Counted from the first letter of the stretch, positions 35,951-45,984 are shown. The stretch: 64,000 nt of DNA from ZC4RG30 sp039917615 (GCA_039917615.1 JBDSJD010000021.1:5088-69087), one strand, 5' to 3'. Notes: generated by a model from the letters alone, not told the origin. Numbers and translations are program-made.

Positions 35951-37414
35951 TTACCCCCCTTGCGAGTTTGGTGCGCGCCAGCCGCGCTCGAAGGGTAGTC
36001 GCCAAGCGTGCGGCGCGACCAGCTGGTGCACTGCATTGGGTCCCCAGCTGCCAGGTGCGTAGGTGCGCACCGGCGGAGGTGAGTCCAGCAGCGGCTGGGA
36101 AACTTCCCACAGGCGTTCGATACCTTCGGCGGTGGTGAACAGCGTGTGATCGCCGCGCATCGCATCCAGGATCAGACGCTCGTAGGCTTCCAACACATCG
36201 CCGATCAAGCCGGTGTCGTTCATTGCAAACTGCAGACTGAGCTTGTCGAGCTTCATGCCCGGTCCGGGCCGCTTGCCATAGAAAGACAGCGACATCTTCG
36301 AAGCGTCCGCCAGGTCGAAGGTCAGATGGTCCGGACCATGCGCGCCAACACCTGAATCTGCGGGGAACATGCTCTTGGGTGGCTCACGGAATGCAATCGA
36401 GATGATGCGCTGTCCCTCGGCCATGCGCTTGCCGGTGCGCAGGTAGAACGGCACACCCGCCCAGCGCCAGTTGTCGATGGAGCAACGCAGCGCGATGAAT
36501 GTCTCGGTGTCGGATTCGGCGCTGACGCCCTCTTCAGCCCGATAGCCGATGTACTGTCCGCGCACGACGTCCGCCGGCTGAATGGGCAGTATGCTGCGGA
36601 ACACCTTGTTCTTTTCTTCGCTGATGGGCTTTGGCGCGAGATGCGTCGGCGCTTCCATGGCCATGAAGCCCAGGATCTGGAACAGATGGGTCACCACCAT
36701 GTCGCGGTAGGCGCCGGTCTGTTCATAGAAGCCGACGCGCTTGCCGAGGCCGAGCGTCTCCGGCACATCGATCTGCACATGATCGATGAAGTTGCGGTTC
36801 CAGATCGGTTCGAACAGGCCATTGGCGAAGCGGAATGCCAGGATGTTCTGGGCCGGCTCCTTGCCCAGGAAATGATCGATGCGAAATATCTGCTCTTCGC
36901 TGAATACCTCGTGCAGCCGGCTGTTCAATTCCACCGCGCTGGCAAGGTCAGTGCCGAAGGGTTTTTCCATGATGATGCGTGAGCGTTCGACCAGTCCAGC
37001 CTCGCCCAGCATTCGCACTGCCGGCAGTGCGGCGTTGGGCGGCACGCTCAGGTAGTGCAGGCGGCGGCACTCGCCGCCGATGGAAAGCTCCGCGCGTTCC
37101 ACCGCTGCCTTCAATGCCGCAGGCCCTGCGGACAAAGGCACGTAGTCAAGATTGCCGGCAAACTGGTTCCAGTCGGCATCGCTGCACTTGCGCGCACCGA
37201 ATTCAGTCAGCGCGGCGCGCGCCACGGCCCGAAAGCCTTCCGCATCCATGTCGTCCAGCGAGACGCCGATGATCCTGCAGGAAGGAATGAAGCCGGCAGT
37301 GGCCAGATGCGCGAGCCCCGGCAACAGCTTGCGGCGCGACAGATCGCCGGTGGCGCCAAACAGAATCACGACCTGCGGAAAACGGGGACCTACGTCGGCG
37401 GCTGGCTTAGCCAT
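35951..37414 (-). CDS. zwf: Glucose-6-phosphate 1-dehydrogenase
   Basis: The 487-residue cytoplasmic enzyme oxidises glucose 6-phosphate to 6-phosphogluconolactone with NADP, the entry of the oxidative pentose phosphate and Entner-Doudoroff pathways. It shows the nucleotide-binding GATGDLSRRKLLPGL near the N-terminus, the substrate motif RIDHFLGKEP, and FMAMEAPTHL and AGVPFYLRTGKRM further on. The length is normal for the family. No pgl or edd gene is adjacent, so the gene stands alone here, convergent with the amidase remnant. Confidence 0.97.
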   Translation of the reverse strand: MAKPAADVGPRFPQVVILFGATGDLSRRKLLPGLAHLATAGFIPSCRIIGVSLDDMDAEGFRAVARAALTEFGARKCSDADWNQFAGNLDYVPLSAGPAALKAAVERAELSIGGECRRLHYLSVPPNAALPAVRMLGEAGLVERSRIIMEKPFGTDLASAVELNSRLHEVFSEEQIFRIDHFLGKEPAQNILAFRFANGLFEPIWNRNFIDHVQIDVPETLGLGKRVGFYEQTGAYRDMVVTHLFQILGFMAMEAPTHLAPKPISEEKNKVFRSILPIQPADVVRGQYIGYRAEEGVSAESDTETFIALRCSIDNWRWAGVPFYLRTGKRMAEGQRIISIAFREPPKSMFPADSGVGAHGPDHLTFDLADASKMSLSFYGKRPGPGMKLDKLSLQFAMNDTGLIGDVLEAYERLILDAMRGDHTLFTTAEGIERLWEVSQPLLDSPPPVRTYAPGSWGPNAVHQLVAPHAWRLPFERGWRAPNSQGG

Positions 37415-37498
37415 GGATCATGATCCTTAAGGAGTGATGTTTGAATTCACCGCGGTAGTCCATGCAAGTTTGACGCCATATTGCCATCTGCGTGGCAC

Positions 37499-38491
37499 TC
37501 ATTCTTCAACGTCGTAGATCGGAGTCTCGAGCAGCGACTCCTGGCGGTTTTGATTTGCCTCCCGTTTCAGGCTGGCGACATCCGCAAGATAGTCGCCCAG
37601 GTCCATGCTGGGGGCAACGCGCATCAGTGAGGGATACACCTTCGGACCCAGCTCCACCCTGTTGACGGTGCGCGGATCAAGCTGCAGATCGACCAGCCAC
37701 CACACACCGCTGCAGATCAGCGGCGCCAGTAAAGACAGCAGCAGCGAAGCAGGACGCCGGAAGTGTGTGGCGTAGTGCAGGTGCAAGTAAGCGGCCGCCA
37801 TGGCCACGCAGGCCGCGAGAGACGCCAGGGCGATCCACAGCCAGCTTCGCTGTGTGGCAAAAGCAGCAAGCAGATATAGCCAGTAGCCCCAGGCACACAG
37901 GCCCACGCAGAAGGCAGCAATCGCCATGTGAATGCGCAGCTGCCAGGCGCCCGCAGTGAGCCGCGACACCAGCGCCCACACACCCACCCACACGGCGAGA
38001 AAGCACAGTGCGACCAGCTCCGCGATGAGCACACGTGGCGCCAGCCGCTCCGGTGCGAATGTCCATTGCAGAAACGCTGCAAAGGCGAAACACAGCAACA
38101 GGCCCGCAGCCGCAAACAGTGTGCGGTGCCGGTGCAGCAGGTCGCGGCGGAAATGACGTTCGGGCGACACTGCAGCATCCAGAGTTCGCAACAGTACGCG
38201 GGTCCGCCCGATGTGCAGCTCGCCCTTCGCGATGGTCACTCCCGCCGAGGGATCGATGCGGCGTCCGGCGACGCGCGTGCCGTTGCGTGTTCCCAGATCC
38301 TGCACCCGCACCCGACCGTCCGGCAGCAGGGTCAGCAAGGCGTGCTCAGCCGCCGCGTAAGCATCGTCGATCACCACATCGCAGCTCAGACTCCTGCCAA
38401 TGCGGCATTGACCACCAACGCCGCTCACGCGATGCCGGATCTGCACATGGCCGTGCACGTCAAGCACCTCCACCAGCATTACGGCATCCAT
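37499..38491 (-). CDS. FHA domain membrane protein
   Basis: The 330-residue protein has an FHA domain at about residues 10-100 (CRIGRSLSCDVVIDD, then VQDLGTRNGTRVAGRRI), which binds phospho-threonine. About five to six membrane segments follow (about 130-280, rich in Leu, Ala, Trp), and then a short charged tail. The gene starts 13 bp inside the end of the serine-protease gene, so the two are coupled. It may link Ser/Thr-kinase signalling to a membrane complex. No kinase gene is adjacent. Confidence 0.88.
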   Translation of the reverse strand: MDAVMLVEVLDVHGHVQIRHRVSGVGGQCRIGRSLSCDVVIDDAYAAAEHALLTLLPDGRVRVQDLGTRNGTRVAGRRIDPSAGVTIAKGELHIGRTRVLLRTLDAAVSPERHFRRDLLHRHRTLFAAAGLLLCFAFAAFLQWTFAPERLAPRVLIAELVALCFLAVWVGVWALVSRLTAGAWQLRIHMAIAAFCVGLCAWGYWLYLLAAFATQRSWLWIALASLAACVAMAAAYLHLHYATHFRRPASLLLSLLAPLICSGVWWLVDLQLDPRTVNRVELGPKVYPSLMRVAPSMDLGDYLADVASLKREANQNRQESLLETPIYDVEE

Positions 38492-39837
38492 CGCATCGCC
38501 TCCAGAAAGCGCCGCACGAATTGCATGCCGGGTTCAAACCCCACGCCGCCCAGATCCAGCTGGCTGACCACCGCACTCTGCGTGCTGTTGATGCTGGTCA
38601 CGGTGACGGCGATGTCATAAAGGCCCGAGAACAGGCGGTATTGCCGGGCGCAGGTCGTAACACGTGCGTCGAAGCCGTCCAGTGATACCAGCGCATCCCT
38701 GCAGGCGAACGGCGCCAGGTTCAGCGCTGACCCAAAGCGCTGGTAGCTCACGGCCATGCGGTTCACGCGCTGCGCGAACTGCAGGGGATGCAGTTCCTGG
38801 GCACGCACGACGCGATGCTGAAACCGGATGCTACCCACAGCAAGGTCGCGCTGCACCAGCAGGCCGGCGCGCGCCTCGCAGCCAATGGCTTCTATCCGCA
38901 ATCGCTCACTGGATTCACTGGCGCCAGTCGTGTTGCATTCGATGGCCGGCACCATTCGGGTGGGCAATTTGAAGCCGAAAACCGTCTGTGTCGCTGCGGG
39001 CTGGGTGCCCGGCTCCAGCACACTGGCTTCGTGTACCAGTGCCTGCACCGTCACCATTCCACGCGCCTGCCGGGCGCTGAGTGTCTTGGCGAGCGGCGCC
39101 TGCGCTCGCGCCAGCAGCGGCTCGATATGCCGCGCCGGAACGACAAAGCCCACCAGCTGGCGGTCCGCGAAGACGGAAACATTCACACCGAATACGCCAC
39201 CACCAGCATCCAGCGCCGGACCACCTGACATGCCACCGTTGATCGCACCGGTGTAGTGAATGCGTTGATCGAAACCAGTGTCCACCAGGCCGTTGGCAAC
39301 ACCTTCCGTGATGGTCAGGCCAAGGTTCAAGGGGAAGCCGATCGAGTAGGCACGGGCGCCCGGTGAAGGAATCCGGGTGCGCAACGGCAGGGGTGACAGT
39401 TTCAGATTGTCAGCCTTCACGATCGCAAGGTCATTGCGTACATCGACACCATACACCTGCAGCTGGCCGGTGCGGTTGTCGGAAGTAACGTACTCGAGCC
39501 GGTACTGGCGCGGATGCAGCACCGCGTCGGAAACCACGTGATAGTTGGTGACGATCGCGCCATCCGCATTGACGGCAAACCCGCTGCCGTGGAACGCGCT
39601 GGTTTCCGCACCACCGAAGAAGCCACGAATCTGCACCACCGAATCCCGCGCGCGATCCAGGCGGACGCGCGCTGCATTGGAGACCGGCAGGTCCGCCAGA
39701 TCAGGCTCCGGTTGGATGGCGGGGGGATGGTCTTCGCCGGTTTTCTTTTCGGAGACCGCAGCGGCGCCCGCTGTGCAGCAGATCAGGCAGATCGCAAGCC
39801 CAATGCCGGAACACAGGCGAAGCGTGGGTTGGGTCAT
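38479..39837 (-). CDS. Secreted trypsin-like serine protease
   Basis: The ATG at 39837 gives 452 residues with a signal peptide (residues 1-28). The trypsin fold shows H100 (TNYHVV), D136 (NDLAIVKAD) and S204 (GGMSGGPAL), i.e. a complete HtrA-like triad in residues 65-260. The C-terminal 200 residues are unlike PDZ domains and not recognised. An earlier in-frame start is possible (40065) but lies over the neighbouring glutathione peroxidase gene and lacks a signal. It overlaps the FHA gene by 13 bp. Confidence 0.87.
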   Translation of the reverse strand: MTQPTLRLCSGIGLAICLICCTAGAAAVSEKKTGEDHPPAIQPEPDLADLPVSNAARVRLDRARDSVVQIRGFFGGAETSAFHGSGFAVNADGAIVTNYHVVSDAVLHPRQYRLEYVTSDNRTGQLQVYGVDVRNDLAIVKADNLKLSPLPLRTRIPSPGARAYSIGFPLNLGLTITEGVANGLVDTGFDQRIHYTGAINGGMSGGPALDAGGGVFGVNVSVFADRQLVGFVVPARHIEPLLARAQAPLAKTLSARQARGMVTVQALVHEASVLEPGTQPAATQTVFGFKLPTRMVPAIECNTTGASESSERLRIEAIGCEARAGLLVQRDLAVGSIRFQHRVVRAQELHPLQFAQRVNRMAVSYQRFGSALNLAPFACRDALVSLDGFDARVTTCARQYRLFSGLYDIAVTVTSINSTQSAVVSQLDLGGVGFEPGMQFVRRFLEAMRWMP

Positions 39838-39901
39838 GCCTTGGAGATTAGCGTAATGTATGGCCAACTCACACCGACGGCACCTGCAACGGAGCATTTC
39901 C

Positions 39902-40474
39902 ATGAAAATCGGCGCAACGCTTCTGGCCGCAATGTTCGTCACCGCGATCCTGCCTGGCTCGTCCACTCCGGCCAGCGCCGCCACACCGGCAGCGCAGAGC
40001 TGCCCGGCGTTCCTGAACCAGGATTTCCGGAAACTGCACTCCTCGCAAAGCGTGAACCTGTGCAAAGCCTATGCAGGCCGGCCGATGCTGATAGTCAACA
40101 CGGCCAGCCATTGCGGGTTCACTCCGCAGTTCAAAGGTCTTGAAGCGGTGCACGCGAAATACAAGGATCGTGGCCTCGTGGTAGTGGGCTTTTCGTCGGA
40201 TGACTTCAACCAGGAAGACAAGGATGAAGCCAAGGCGGCCGACACCTGCTTCCTGAACTACGGTGTGACCTTCACCATGCTGGCGCCGCAGCACGTAAAG
40301 GGACCGGAGGCCAATGGCGTGTTCAAGGAACTGGCGCGGCAAACCACGGCGCCAGCCTGGAACTTCAACAAGTACTTCGTCCAGCCAGATGGCAAGGTTG
40401 TGCAGTACTTCGACAGCAAGGTGACTCCGGAATCAGAGCAGTTCACGGCTGCTGTCGAGAAAATCCTCAAGTAG
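39902..40474 (+). CDS. Glutathione peroxidase-like periplasmic protein
   Basis: The ATG at 39902 has GGAG 7 bp upstream and gives 190 residues with a signal peptide (residues 1-26, ASA-ATP). The peroxidatic centre reads NTASHCGFTPQF with C71, and the Trp of the active site lies in WNFNKYF (residue 153). The usual FPCNQFGxQE motif is replaced by GFSSDDFNQED, so the second active-site Gln is probably Q104 and no neighbouring resolving Cys is there (a Cys at 116 is possible). It reduces peroxides in the periplasm, probably with thioredoxin-type partners. Confidence 0.88.
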   Translation: MKIGATLLAAMFVTAILPGSSTPASAATPAAQSCPAFLNQDFRKLHSSQSVNLCKAYAGRPMLIVNTASHCGFTPQFKGLEAVHAKYKDRGLVVVGFSSDDFNQEDKDEAKAADTCFLNYGVTFTMLAPQHVKGPEANGVFKELARQTTAPAWNFNKYFVQPDGKVVQYFDSKVTPESEQFTAAVEKILK

Positions 40475-40513
40475 ACGAGATCCGCGCCGCCACCGCATTC
40501 ACGCTCATCGCAG

Positions 40514-41734
40514 ATGGGTCTCACGCGCAATCGCGATCTGCGCGATGGCAAGGCGATTTGGGCGCACTACCCTGCACCCGCAGTGCGTGGCACGCGCCTG
40601 CAACGCTCAGTGAGCGCGGACGTGGTAGTGATCGGCGCCGGCATCAGTGGCGCCATGATTGCGCAGTCGCTGGCTGCAACGGGAATGCGCACGCTGATCG
40701 TGGATCGTCGCAGGCAGGCCATCCTGGGTTCCACCGCCGCCAGCACTGCACTGCTGCAGTTCGAACTGGATTCGCCTCTGGTGAAAATGCGCGCTGCAAT
40801 TGGTCCGCGCAGGGCCGAACGGGTCTGGATTGCTTCCAGAGAGGCCGTGAATGAACTGCGCACCCGCACACACCGGCTTGGAATCAATGCAGATCTGCAG
40901 AACCGGCCGTCGCTGTATCTCTGCGGAAATGTGCTGGATGCCAAAGGACTGAAGCGCGAGGCTGTTGCCAGACAACGCATCGGCCTGCCCAGCGAATACC
41001 TGGACCGGCCTACGCTCCGGCATCATTTTGGAATTGATCGTGACGCCGCGCTGCTCAGTCATGGCAACGCTGAGGCGAACCCGGTCGCGCTGACGGCCGG
41101 CTACCTGCGACAGGCGCTTCGCGACGGAGCGCGTTTTCACGCCCCACATGAAGTCATCGGGATCGAAAGCGGCAGGCAGGGAACGACCCTGCTGACCGAT
41201 GATGGCCTGGAACTGCAGGCGCGCCATGTCGTGATGTGTACCGGCTACGAACTGGCGAAAATCGTGCCGCCAAATGGCAGCAAGGTGCGCTCCACCTGGG
41301 CCCTTGCAACGCGGCCCCAGCCCGCTGCGCTGTGGCCTCAGAGGGCATTGATCTGGGAAGCCTCTGATCCCTACCTGTACATGCGAACCACGCCAGACGG
41401 ACGCGTCATCTGCGGCGGAGAAGACGAAAGCTTCGCGGCCGAGGACAAGCGCAACGCACTGACGCCTGCGAAGACAAAGCGTCTTGAGAAGAAGTTGCAC
41501 CGCATGTTTCCCCTGCTCGACTCCAGTGCATCCGTAGCATGGACAGGTAGCTTCGCAGACAGCGAAAACGGGATGCCTACCATCGGCGCCGTCCCGGGGT
41601 TCCCGCGTTGCCATGCCGTAATGGGCTATGGCGGCAATGGCATTACGTTCTCCATGCTCGCAACCCAGGTCATCACGGCCGCGATACTGGGAAGAAAACA
41701 GCTCGCGGCGGCGTCCCTCTTCCGGTTTCCATAA
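40514..41734 (+). CDS. FAD-dependent oxidoreductase, DAO family
   Basis: The 406-residue protein has the FAD-binding VVVIGAGISGAMIAQSL (about residues 37-53) and a DAO-type C-terminal part with AWTGSFADSENGMPTIGAVPG and GYGGNGITFS (residues about 345-390), like GlpD/PuuB-type amine or amino-acid oxidases. The exact substrate is unknown. The gene starts 39 bp after the glutathione peroxidase stop on the same strand; an H2O2-producing oxidase next to a peroxidase would make sense, though this is inference. Confidence 0.88.
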   Translation: MGLTRNRDLRDGKAIWAHYPAPAVRGTRLQRSVSADVVVIGAGISGAMIAQSLAATGMRTLIVDRRRQAILGSTAASTALLQFELDSPLVKMRAAIGPRRAERVWIASREAVNELRTRTHRLGINADLQNRPSLYLCGNVLDAKGLKREAVARQRIGLPSEYLDRPTLRHHFGIDRDAALLSHGNAEANPVALTAGYLRQALRDGARFHAPHEVIGIESGRQGTTLLTDDGLELQARHVVMCTGYELAKIVPPNGSKVRSTWALATRPQPAALWPQRALIWEASDPYLYMRTTPDGRVICGGEDESFAAEDKRNALTPAKTKRLEKKLHRMFPLLDSSASVAWTGSFADSENGMPTIGAVPGFPRCHAVMGYGGNGITFSMLATQVITAAILGRKQLAAASLFRFP

Positions 41735-41852
41735 CGCGAGGCAACTCGGTGTCTCCCCGACACTGGCATCAAGCAGGCTCCTCTTGCTCGCTGCCCGTAG
41801 ACAGATCACACTCGCCCGCCAATATTCACACAAGTAGAAAGAGGAGCAACCC

Positions 41853-42944
41853 GTGAACGGGGTCAGGCTGTCACGAGTAAGCAAACGCTTCGGCGATGTC
41901 CCGGTCATCGACACTCTCTCGCTCGAAATCGATTCCGGTGAGTTCGTGGTATTCCTCGGGCCTTCCGGCTGCGGCAAGTCCACGCTGTTGCGGATGATCG
42001 CCGGCCTCGAGTCCCTCGACGAGGGCGAGATCCTGGTTGATGGAATGCGGGTGGATCTTCTGCCACCTGGCGCGCGCAACGTCGCGATGGTGTTTCAGCA
42101 GTATGCCCTCTACCCGCACATGACGGTGCGCGAGAACCTCGTCTTCGGGCTGCGCAACGCACGGGTTGCTGCGGACGAGATCGAGCGCCGGATCGAAGCG
42201 GCGGCAAAGCGTCTGGAAATCACCGAACTGCTGGGGCGCAGGCCCGGCCAGCTGTCGGGCGGCCAACGCCAGCGCGCAGCGATCGCACGGGCCATCGTAA
42301 AGAAGCCGGCGCTGTTCCTGTTCGACGAACCACTTTCCAACCTGGATGCCGCCCTGCGCGCGCGTACCCGAATTGAACTTGCCGAACTGCATCAGCAGCT
42401 CGGCACGACGATGATCTTCGTTACCCACGATCAGGTCGAGGCGATGACGCTGGCCAGCCGGATCGTGGTGATGAACAGTCGCCGGATCGAGCAGATCGGC
42501 ACGCCGATGGAGATCTATCGTCGCCCGGCCACCCGCTTCGTCGCAGGTTTCGTCGGCACGCCGCGGATCAACCTGGTTCCGGTGCAGGTTCACGAGGCTG
42601 ATGGAATGGCGCTCGCAACACTGCCAGGCGGCGCCACAATCAAGACGGGTGTGGCTTTTTCCTCGCTTCCTTCCGAACCGAACATGACGCTGGGCCTGCG
42701 GGCGGAGGTAGTCCGGATCGCCGAATCCGCGAACCGCAATGCCGGAGGCACGGCGCGGGTCGTAGAACGCCTGGGTGACCGCACTCTCGTTCATGTCGCA
42801 CTGCCGGATGGCACCCTGCTCACCGCCGAGGATCGCGGCAACTCCACGGTTCAGGCGGGTCAGTCAGTGGGTCTTAATGTGGACGGCAGTGCGGCACATT
42901 TTTTTGCCGCTGACGGCACGGGCTACCACAGCGAGGCGCGCTGA
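41853..42944 (+). CDS. Sugar ABC importer, ATP-binding subunit (MsmK/UgpC type)
   Basis: The GTG start at 41853 is preceded by AGAGGAGC at good distance. The 363-residue protein has Walker A GPSGCGKST (about 36-44), Q-loop in FQQYALYPHMTV, signature LSGGQRQR (about 135-142), Walker B LFLFDEPLSNLD and a C-terminal OB-like regulatory part (about 240-360). It powers the permeases encoded directly downstream, whose start overlaps this stop by one base (TGATG). Confidence 0.95.
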   Translation: MNGVRLSRVSKRFGDVPVIDTLSLEIDSGEFVVFLGPSGCGKSTLLRMIAGLESLDEGEILVDGMRVDLLPPGARNVAMVFQQYALYPHMTVRENLVFGLRNARVAADEIERRIEAAAKRLEITELLGRRPGQLSGGQRQRAAIARAIVKKPALFLFDEPLSNLDAALRARTRIELAELHQQLGTTMIFVTHDQVEAMTLASRIVVMNSRRIEQIGTPMEIYRRPATRFVAGFVGTPRINLVPVQVHEADGMALATLPGGATIKTGVAFSSLPSEPNMTLGLRAEVVRIAESANRNAGGTARVVERLGDRTLVHVALPDGTLLTAEDRGNSTVQAGQSVGLNVDGSAAHFFAADGTGYHSEAR

Positions 42945-43837
42945 TGGCTGAGGGATCAGGCCTGCGCCGCGCTGCGACCTGGGACCGCTGGTCCGGCGCG
43001 CTGTTCGTTGCCCCCTATTGCGCATTTTTCGTGCTGATGCTGGTGATCCCGCTGGGCCTCGGAATTCATCTTGCAATGACACGCGGCGATCTGTTCGGCA
43101 TCGATGAGTTCGTCGGCTTCGACAACTTCGCAAGGTTGTTCGCCGATCCGGTGTTCCTGCGGACGGTGTGGAACACCATCTATTTCGTGCTGTTGACTGT
43201 TCCGGCCATGACCCTGACGGGCCTGGCGCTCGCGCTGGTGCTCAATCACACGTCGCGCTGGGCCGCGATCCTGCGGGCTATCTTCTTCGCCTCCACCGTA
43301 TTGTCCGTCACCGTGGTCGCGCTGATCTGGCGGCTGGTACTGATCCCCGAAGGCGGCCTCGCGGGCGTGGTCGCCAGGGCCATTGGCGAACAGCCGATAG
43401 CGTTCCTCAGCGAACAGGCCCTTGCCATGCCCGCCGTCGCGGTGACGACCATCTGGTGGGGACTCGGACTGCCGATGGTGCTGTTCCTGGCCGCCTTGCA
43501 ACAGATTCCGCGCGACCTCTACGAAGCGGCCGCGCTCGACCGGGCGTCGAAGATGCGCATGTTGTTTTCGATCACGCTGCCTTCTATCCGGCGAACGATC
43601 GCACTGGTGCTGGTTATCGAGATCATCCTGCAGTTCCAGCTGTTCGGCCAGGCACACCTGATGACCGGCGGCGGCCCCAACAATTCCACCCGCCCGATCG
43701 TGCTGTTCATCTATCAAACCGGTTGGAAGCAGTGGCAACTCGGGTATGCCGCCGCCGCGGCGCAGGTGCTTTTCGTGATGATCGCACTAGCGGCCATGGC
43801 GCAGTACTACATCACGTCCCGCAAGGACAAGGCATGA
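42944..43837 (+). CDS. Sugar ABC importer, permease (MalF type)
   Basis: The 297-residue protein has six membrane segments and the EAA loop contacting the ATPase in DLYEAAALDRASKMRMLFSITLPSIR (marker, residues about 190-215). The cytoplasmic basic N-terminus and the first hydrophobic helix (about 22-42) fit the family. It forms a heterodimer with the next permease, whose ATG overlaps this stop as ATGA. Confidence 0.95.
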   Translation: MAEGSGLRRAATWDRWSGALFVAPYCAFFVLMLVIPLGLGIHLAMTRGDLFGIDEFVGFDNFARLFADPVFLRTVWNTIYFVLLTVPAMTLTGLALALVLNHTSRWAAILRAIFFASTVLSVTVVALIWRLVLIPEGGLAGVVARAIGEQPIAFLSEQALAMPAVAVTTIWWGLGLPMVLFLAALQQIPRDLYEAAALDRASKMRMLFSITLPSIRRTIALVLVIEIILQFQLFGQAHLMTGGGPNNSTRPIVLFIYQTGWKQWQLGYAAAAAQVLFVMIALAAMAQYYITSRKDKA

Positions 43838-44667
43838 GCCTGGCTGCCGTCCACAAGCCTCCACGCACCGCCATTGTGCTGGTGACGCTCGCCGCCGTAT
43901 TCATGCTGGCGCCGATGCTGTGGGTGTTGATATTGAGTTTCAAGGACAACACAGCGCTCATGGCGGATACCGGCTCCGCCTTCCTGCCACCGTGGACGAT
44001 AGCCAACTACCGGAGCATTGTCGGGGAAGGTCAGGTCTTCACCTGGCTGATGAACAGCGTGATCGTTTCACTCGCCATGACCGCCGGCGTTCTGATGCTT
44101 TCGTCGCTGGCGGCCTATGGCTTTGCCAGGCTGGAATTCCCCGGTCGCAAGTTGCTGTTCGTGATCGTTCTCTTTGGGCTTGCCATCCCGGAGCAGGCCG
44201 TGATCATCGGACGTCACCAGATGTTCAGCGCCGCGTCACTGCACAACACCTATGCTGCGCTGGTGCTGCCCGGCCTTTCCATGCCGTTCGGTGTTTTCCT
44301 GATGACGCAGTATTTCCGCGCCATTCCGAAAGAGATCGACGAAGCCGCCCTGCTCGACGGGGCTTCGCGGCTGCGGATCTTCTGGCGGATACTGTTGCCG
44401 CTCACGATCCCGGCGCAGGCGACGCTGGGTATCTTCACGTTTTTCCATGCGTGGAACGATTACTGGTGGCCGCTGATCAGCGCGACCAACAGGGACATGG
44501 TGACACTGACCGTCGGCATCGCCGCGACACAGGTGAACTTTGCGCAGTCCGAAGGGCTGGGCTTCCTGATGGCGCAGGCGGTGTTCGCCGGCGTGCCGAC
44601 ATTGCTGGTCTATCTTGTTTTCCAGAAGTACATCGTACGCGCCGTAGCCGGAGCGGCCGGGCAATGA
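43834..44667 (+). CDS. Sugar ABC importer, permease (MalG type)
   Basis: The ATG at 43834 overlaps the previous stop and gives 277 residues with six membrane segments. The EAA loop reads EIDEAALLDGASRLRIFWRILLP (marker, residues about 165-187). The start of the solute-binding protein gene overlaps its stop by 4 bp (ATGA). It is the second permease of the importer. Confidence 0.95.
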   Translation: MSLAAVHKPPRTAIVLVTLAAVFMLAPMLWVLILSFKDNTALMADTGSAFLPPWTIANYRSIVGEGQVFTWLMNSVIVSLAMTAGVLMLSSLAAYGFARLEFPGRKLLFVIVLFGLAIPEQAVIIGRHQMFSAASLHNTYAALVLPGLSMPFGVFLMTQYFRAIPKEIDEAALLDGASRLRIFWRILLPLTIPAQATLGIFTFFHAWNDYWWPLISATNRDMVTLTVGIAATQVNFAQSEGLGFLMAQAVFAGVPTLLVYLVFQKYIVRAVAGAAGQ

Positions 44668-45971
44668 GATATCTGCTGGCGCTTCTGCCGCTCGCCATGC
44701 TGTCGGCCTGTGGGAAGCCGGAGGCACGCACGGAACTTACCATCCAGCGCTTTTTTGGCGCCTGCCAGGCCGAGTTCGGCACGCTCGCGGACCCCGCCAA
44801 GGCCGAAGGCGAATGCGGGATCATCACCGCAATGATCAATCAGTTCGAGGCTGCGAATCCCGACATCAAGGTCGTCGAAAATACGGTCTTCTGGCCGGGC
44901 TACGACCAGCTAACCGCCCAGCTCGCAGCCAACGGCCCACCGGATCTGGTCACCATGCACAGCTCTGCGATCCCGGATTACGAGGCACGGGGACTGCTGG
45001 AACCGCTCGATGCAGATCTTGCCGCAGTCGGCATCACCCCCGACCAGTTCACGGCCGCCGCGCGGGTCGGCGTCATGGTCGACGGCAAGACCATGGGCCT
45101 GCCGATCGACGTGTGGGCGCCACTGTGGCACGTGAACATGAATCTGTTCCGCCAAGCCGGACTGGTTGCGAACGACCAGCCAGTGCTCCCCACAAGTCCG
45201 GAGGAGTTCTTCGCCCAGGCCGCACAGTTCCAAGAGCGCACGGGAAAACCTTATCTCGTCCAGATCAGCACCAAGGACTCTTCCGGACCGATGCGGATCT
45301 TTTATGTGTGGATGCTGCAGCAGGGCGCACCGCTGTTCAGGGACGCACGCCACGCCAATTTCGACAGTCCCGCAGCCCGGCGCGCGCTCAGTTTCATGAA
45401 AGACCTTTACCAGCGCGGCTACAGCGCCAAGAACCTTGACTATGCCAGCGCCGTATCGACGTTCCTCAAGGGTGAAGGTGGGATCCTGGTCGATGGAACC
45501 TGGATGGTCGGAAAATTCGATGCCTTCGCGCACGATGCGACCAGCCCCCTGTACCGCGGCTACGCCGTGCGGTCTTTCCCGTTCCTGTTCGAAGGCAGGC
45601 GCGTCGCGCTGGTGGACGGTCACAACTGGGTGATGCCTACCGATGCAAAACGGACCGCGCGCGAGCGCGAGGCCGCGCAGCGGTTCTTGAAATACTTCGC
45701 CGCCAATGATTTCCAATGGGCACGCACCGGCCACTTTCCTGCCTACAAGTCGATCATCGAAAGTGCCCAGTGGCAGCAGCTGCCGCATCGCGGGGATATC
45801 GCTACAATCACGCAGATCGGCGAGCCATTGCCCAAGTATGTCCGGCGTCAGTCGGCCATCGAGTACGTCGTGGGGGAAGAAGTCTCTGCGGCCTACACCG
45901 GAGCCAAACCCGTGGATCGCGCGCTGACCGACATGCAGCGGCGCGCCAACGAGATTCTGCAGAGTTACTGA
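44664..45971 (+). CDS. Sugar ABC importer, extracellular solute-binding lipoprotein
   Basis: The 435-residue protein has a lipoprotein signal (MRYLLALLPLAMLSACG, lipidated Cys at about 16). The body shows the type-1 solute-binding pattern: FWPGYDQLTAQLAANGPPDLV (marker), GLPIDVWAPLWHVNMNLF, a KGEGGILVDGTWMVGKF hinge and a helical C-terminus. It presents sugars to the permeases. The GH51 arabinofuranosidase gene that follows after 13 bp suggests arabinose-containing oligosaccharides as substrate. Confidence 0.93.
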   Translation: MRYLLALLPLAMLSACGKPEARTELTIQRFFGACQAEFGTLADPAKAEGECGIITAMINQFEAANPDIKVVENTVFWPGYDQLTAQLAANGPPDLVTMHSSAIPDYEARGLLEPLDADLAAVGITPDQFTAAARVGVMVDGKTMGLPIDVWAPLWHVNMNLFRQAGLVANDQPVLPTSPEEFFAQAAQFQERTGKPYLVQISTKDSSGPMRIFYVWMLQQGAPLFRDARHANFDSPAARRALSFMKDLYQRGYSAKNLDYASAVSTFLKGEGGILVDGTWMVGKFDAFAHDATSPLYRGYAVRSFPFLFEGRRVALVDGHNWVMPTDAKRTAREREAAQRFLKYFAANDFQWARTGHFPAYKSIIESAQWQQLPHRGDIATITQIGEPLPKYVRRQSAIEYVVGEEVSAAYTGAKPVDRALTDMQRRANEILQSY

Positions 45972-45984
45972 CCAGGGAGCATAA

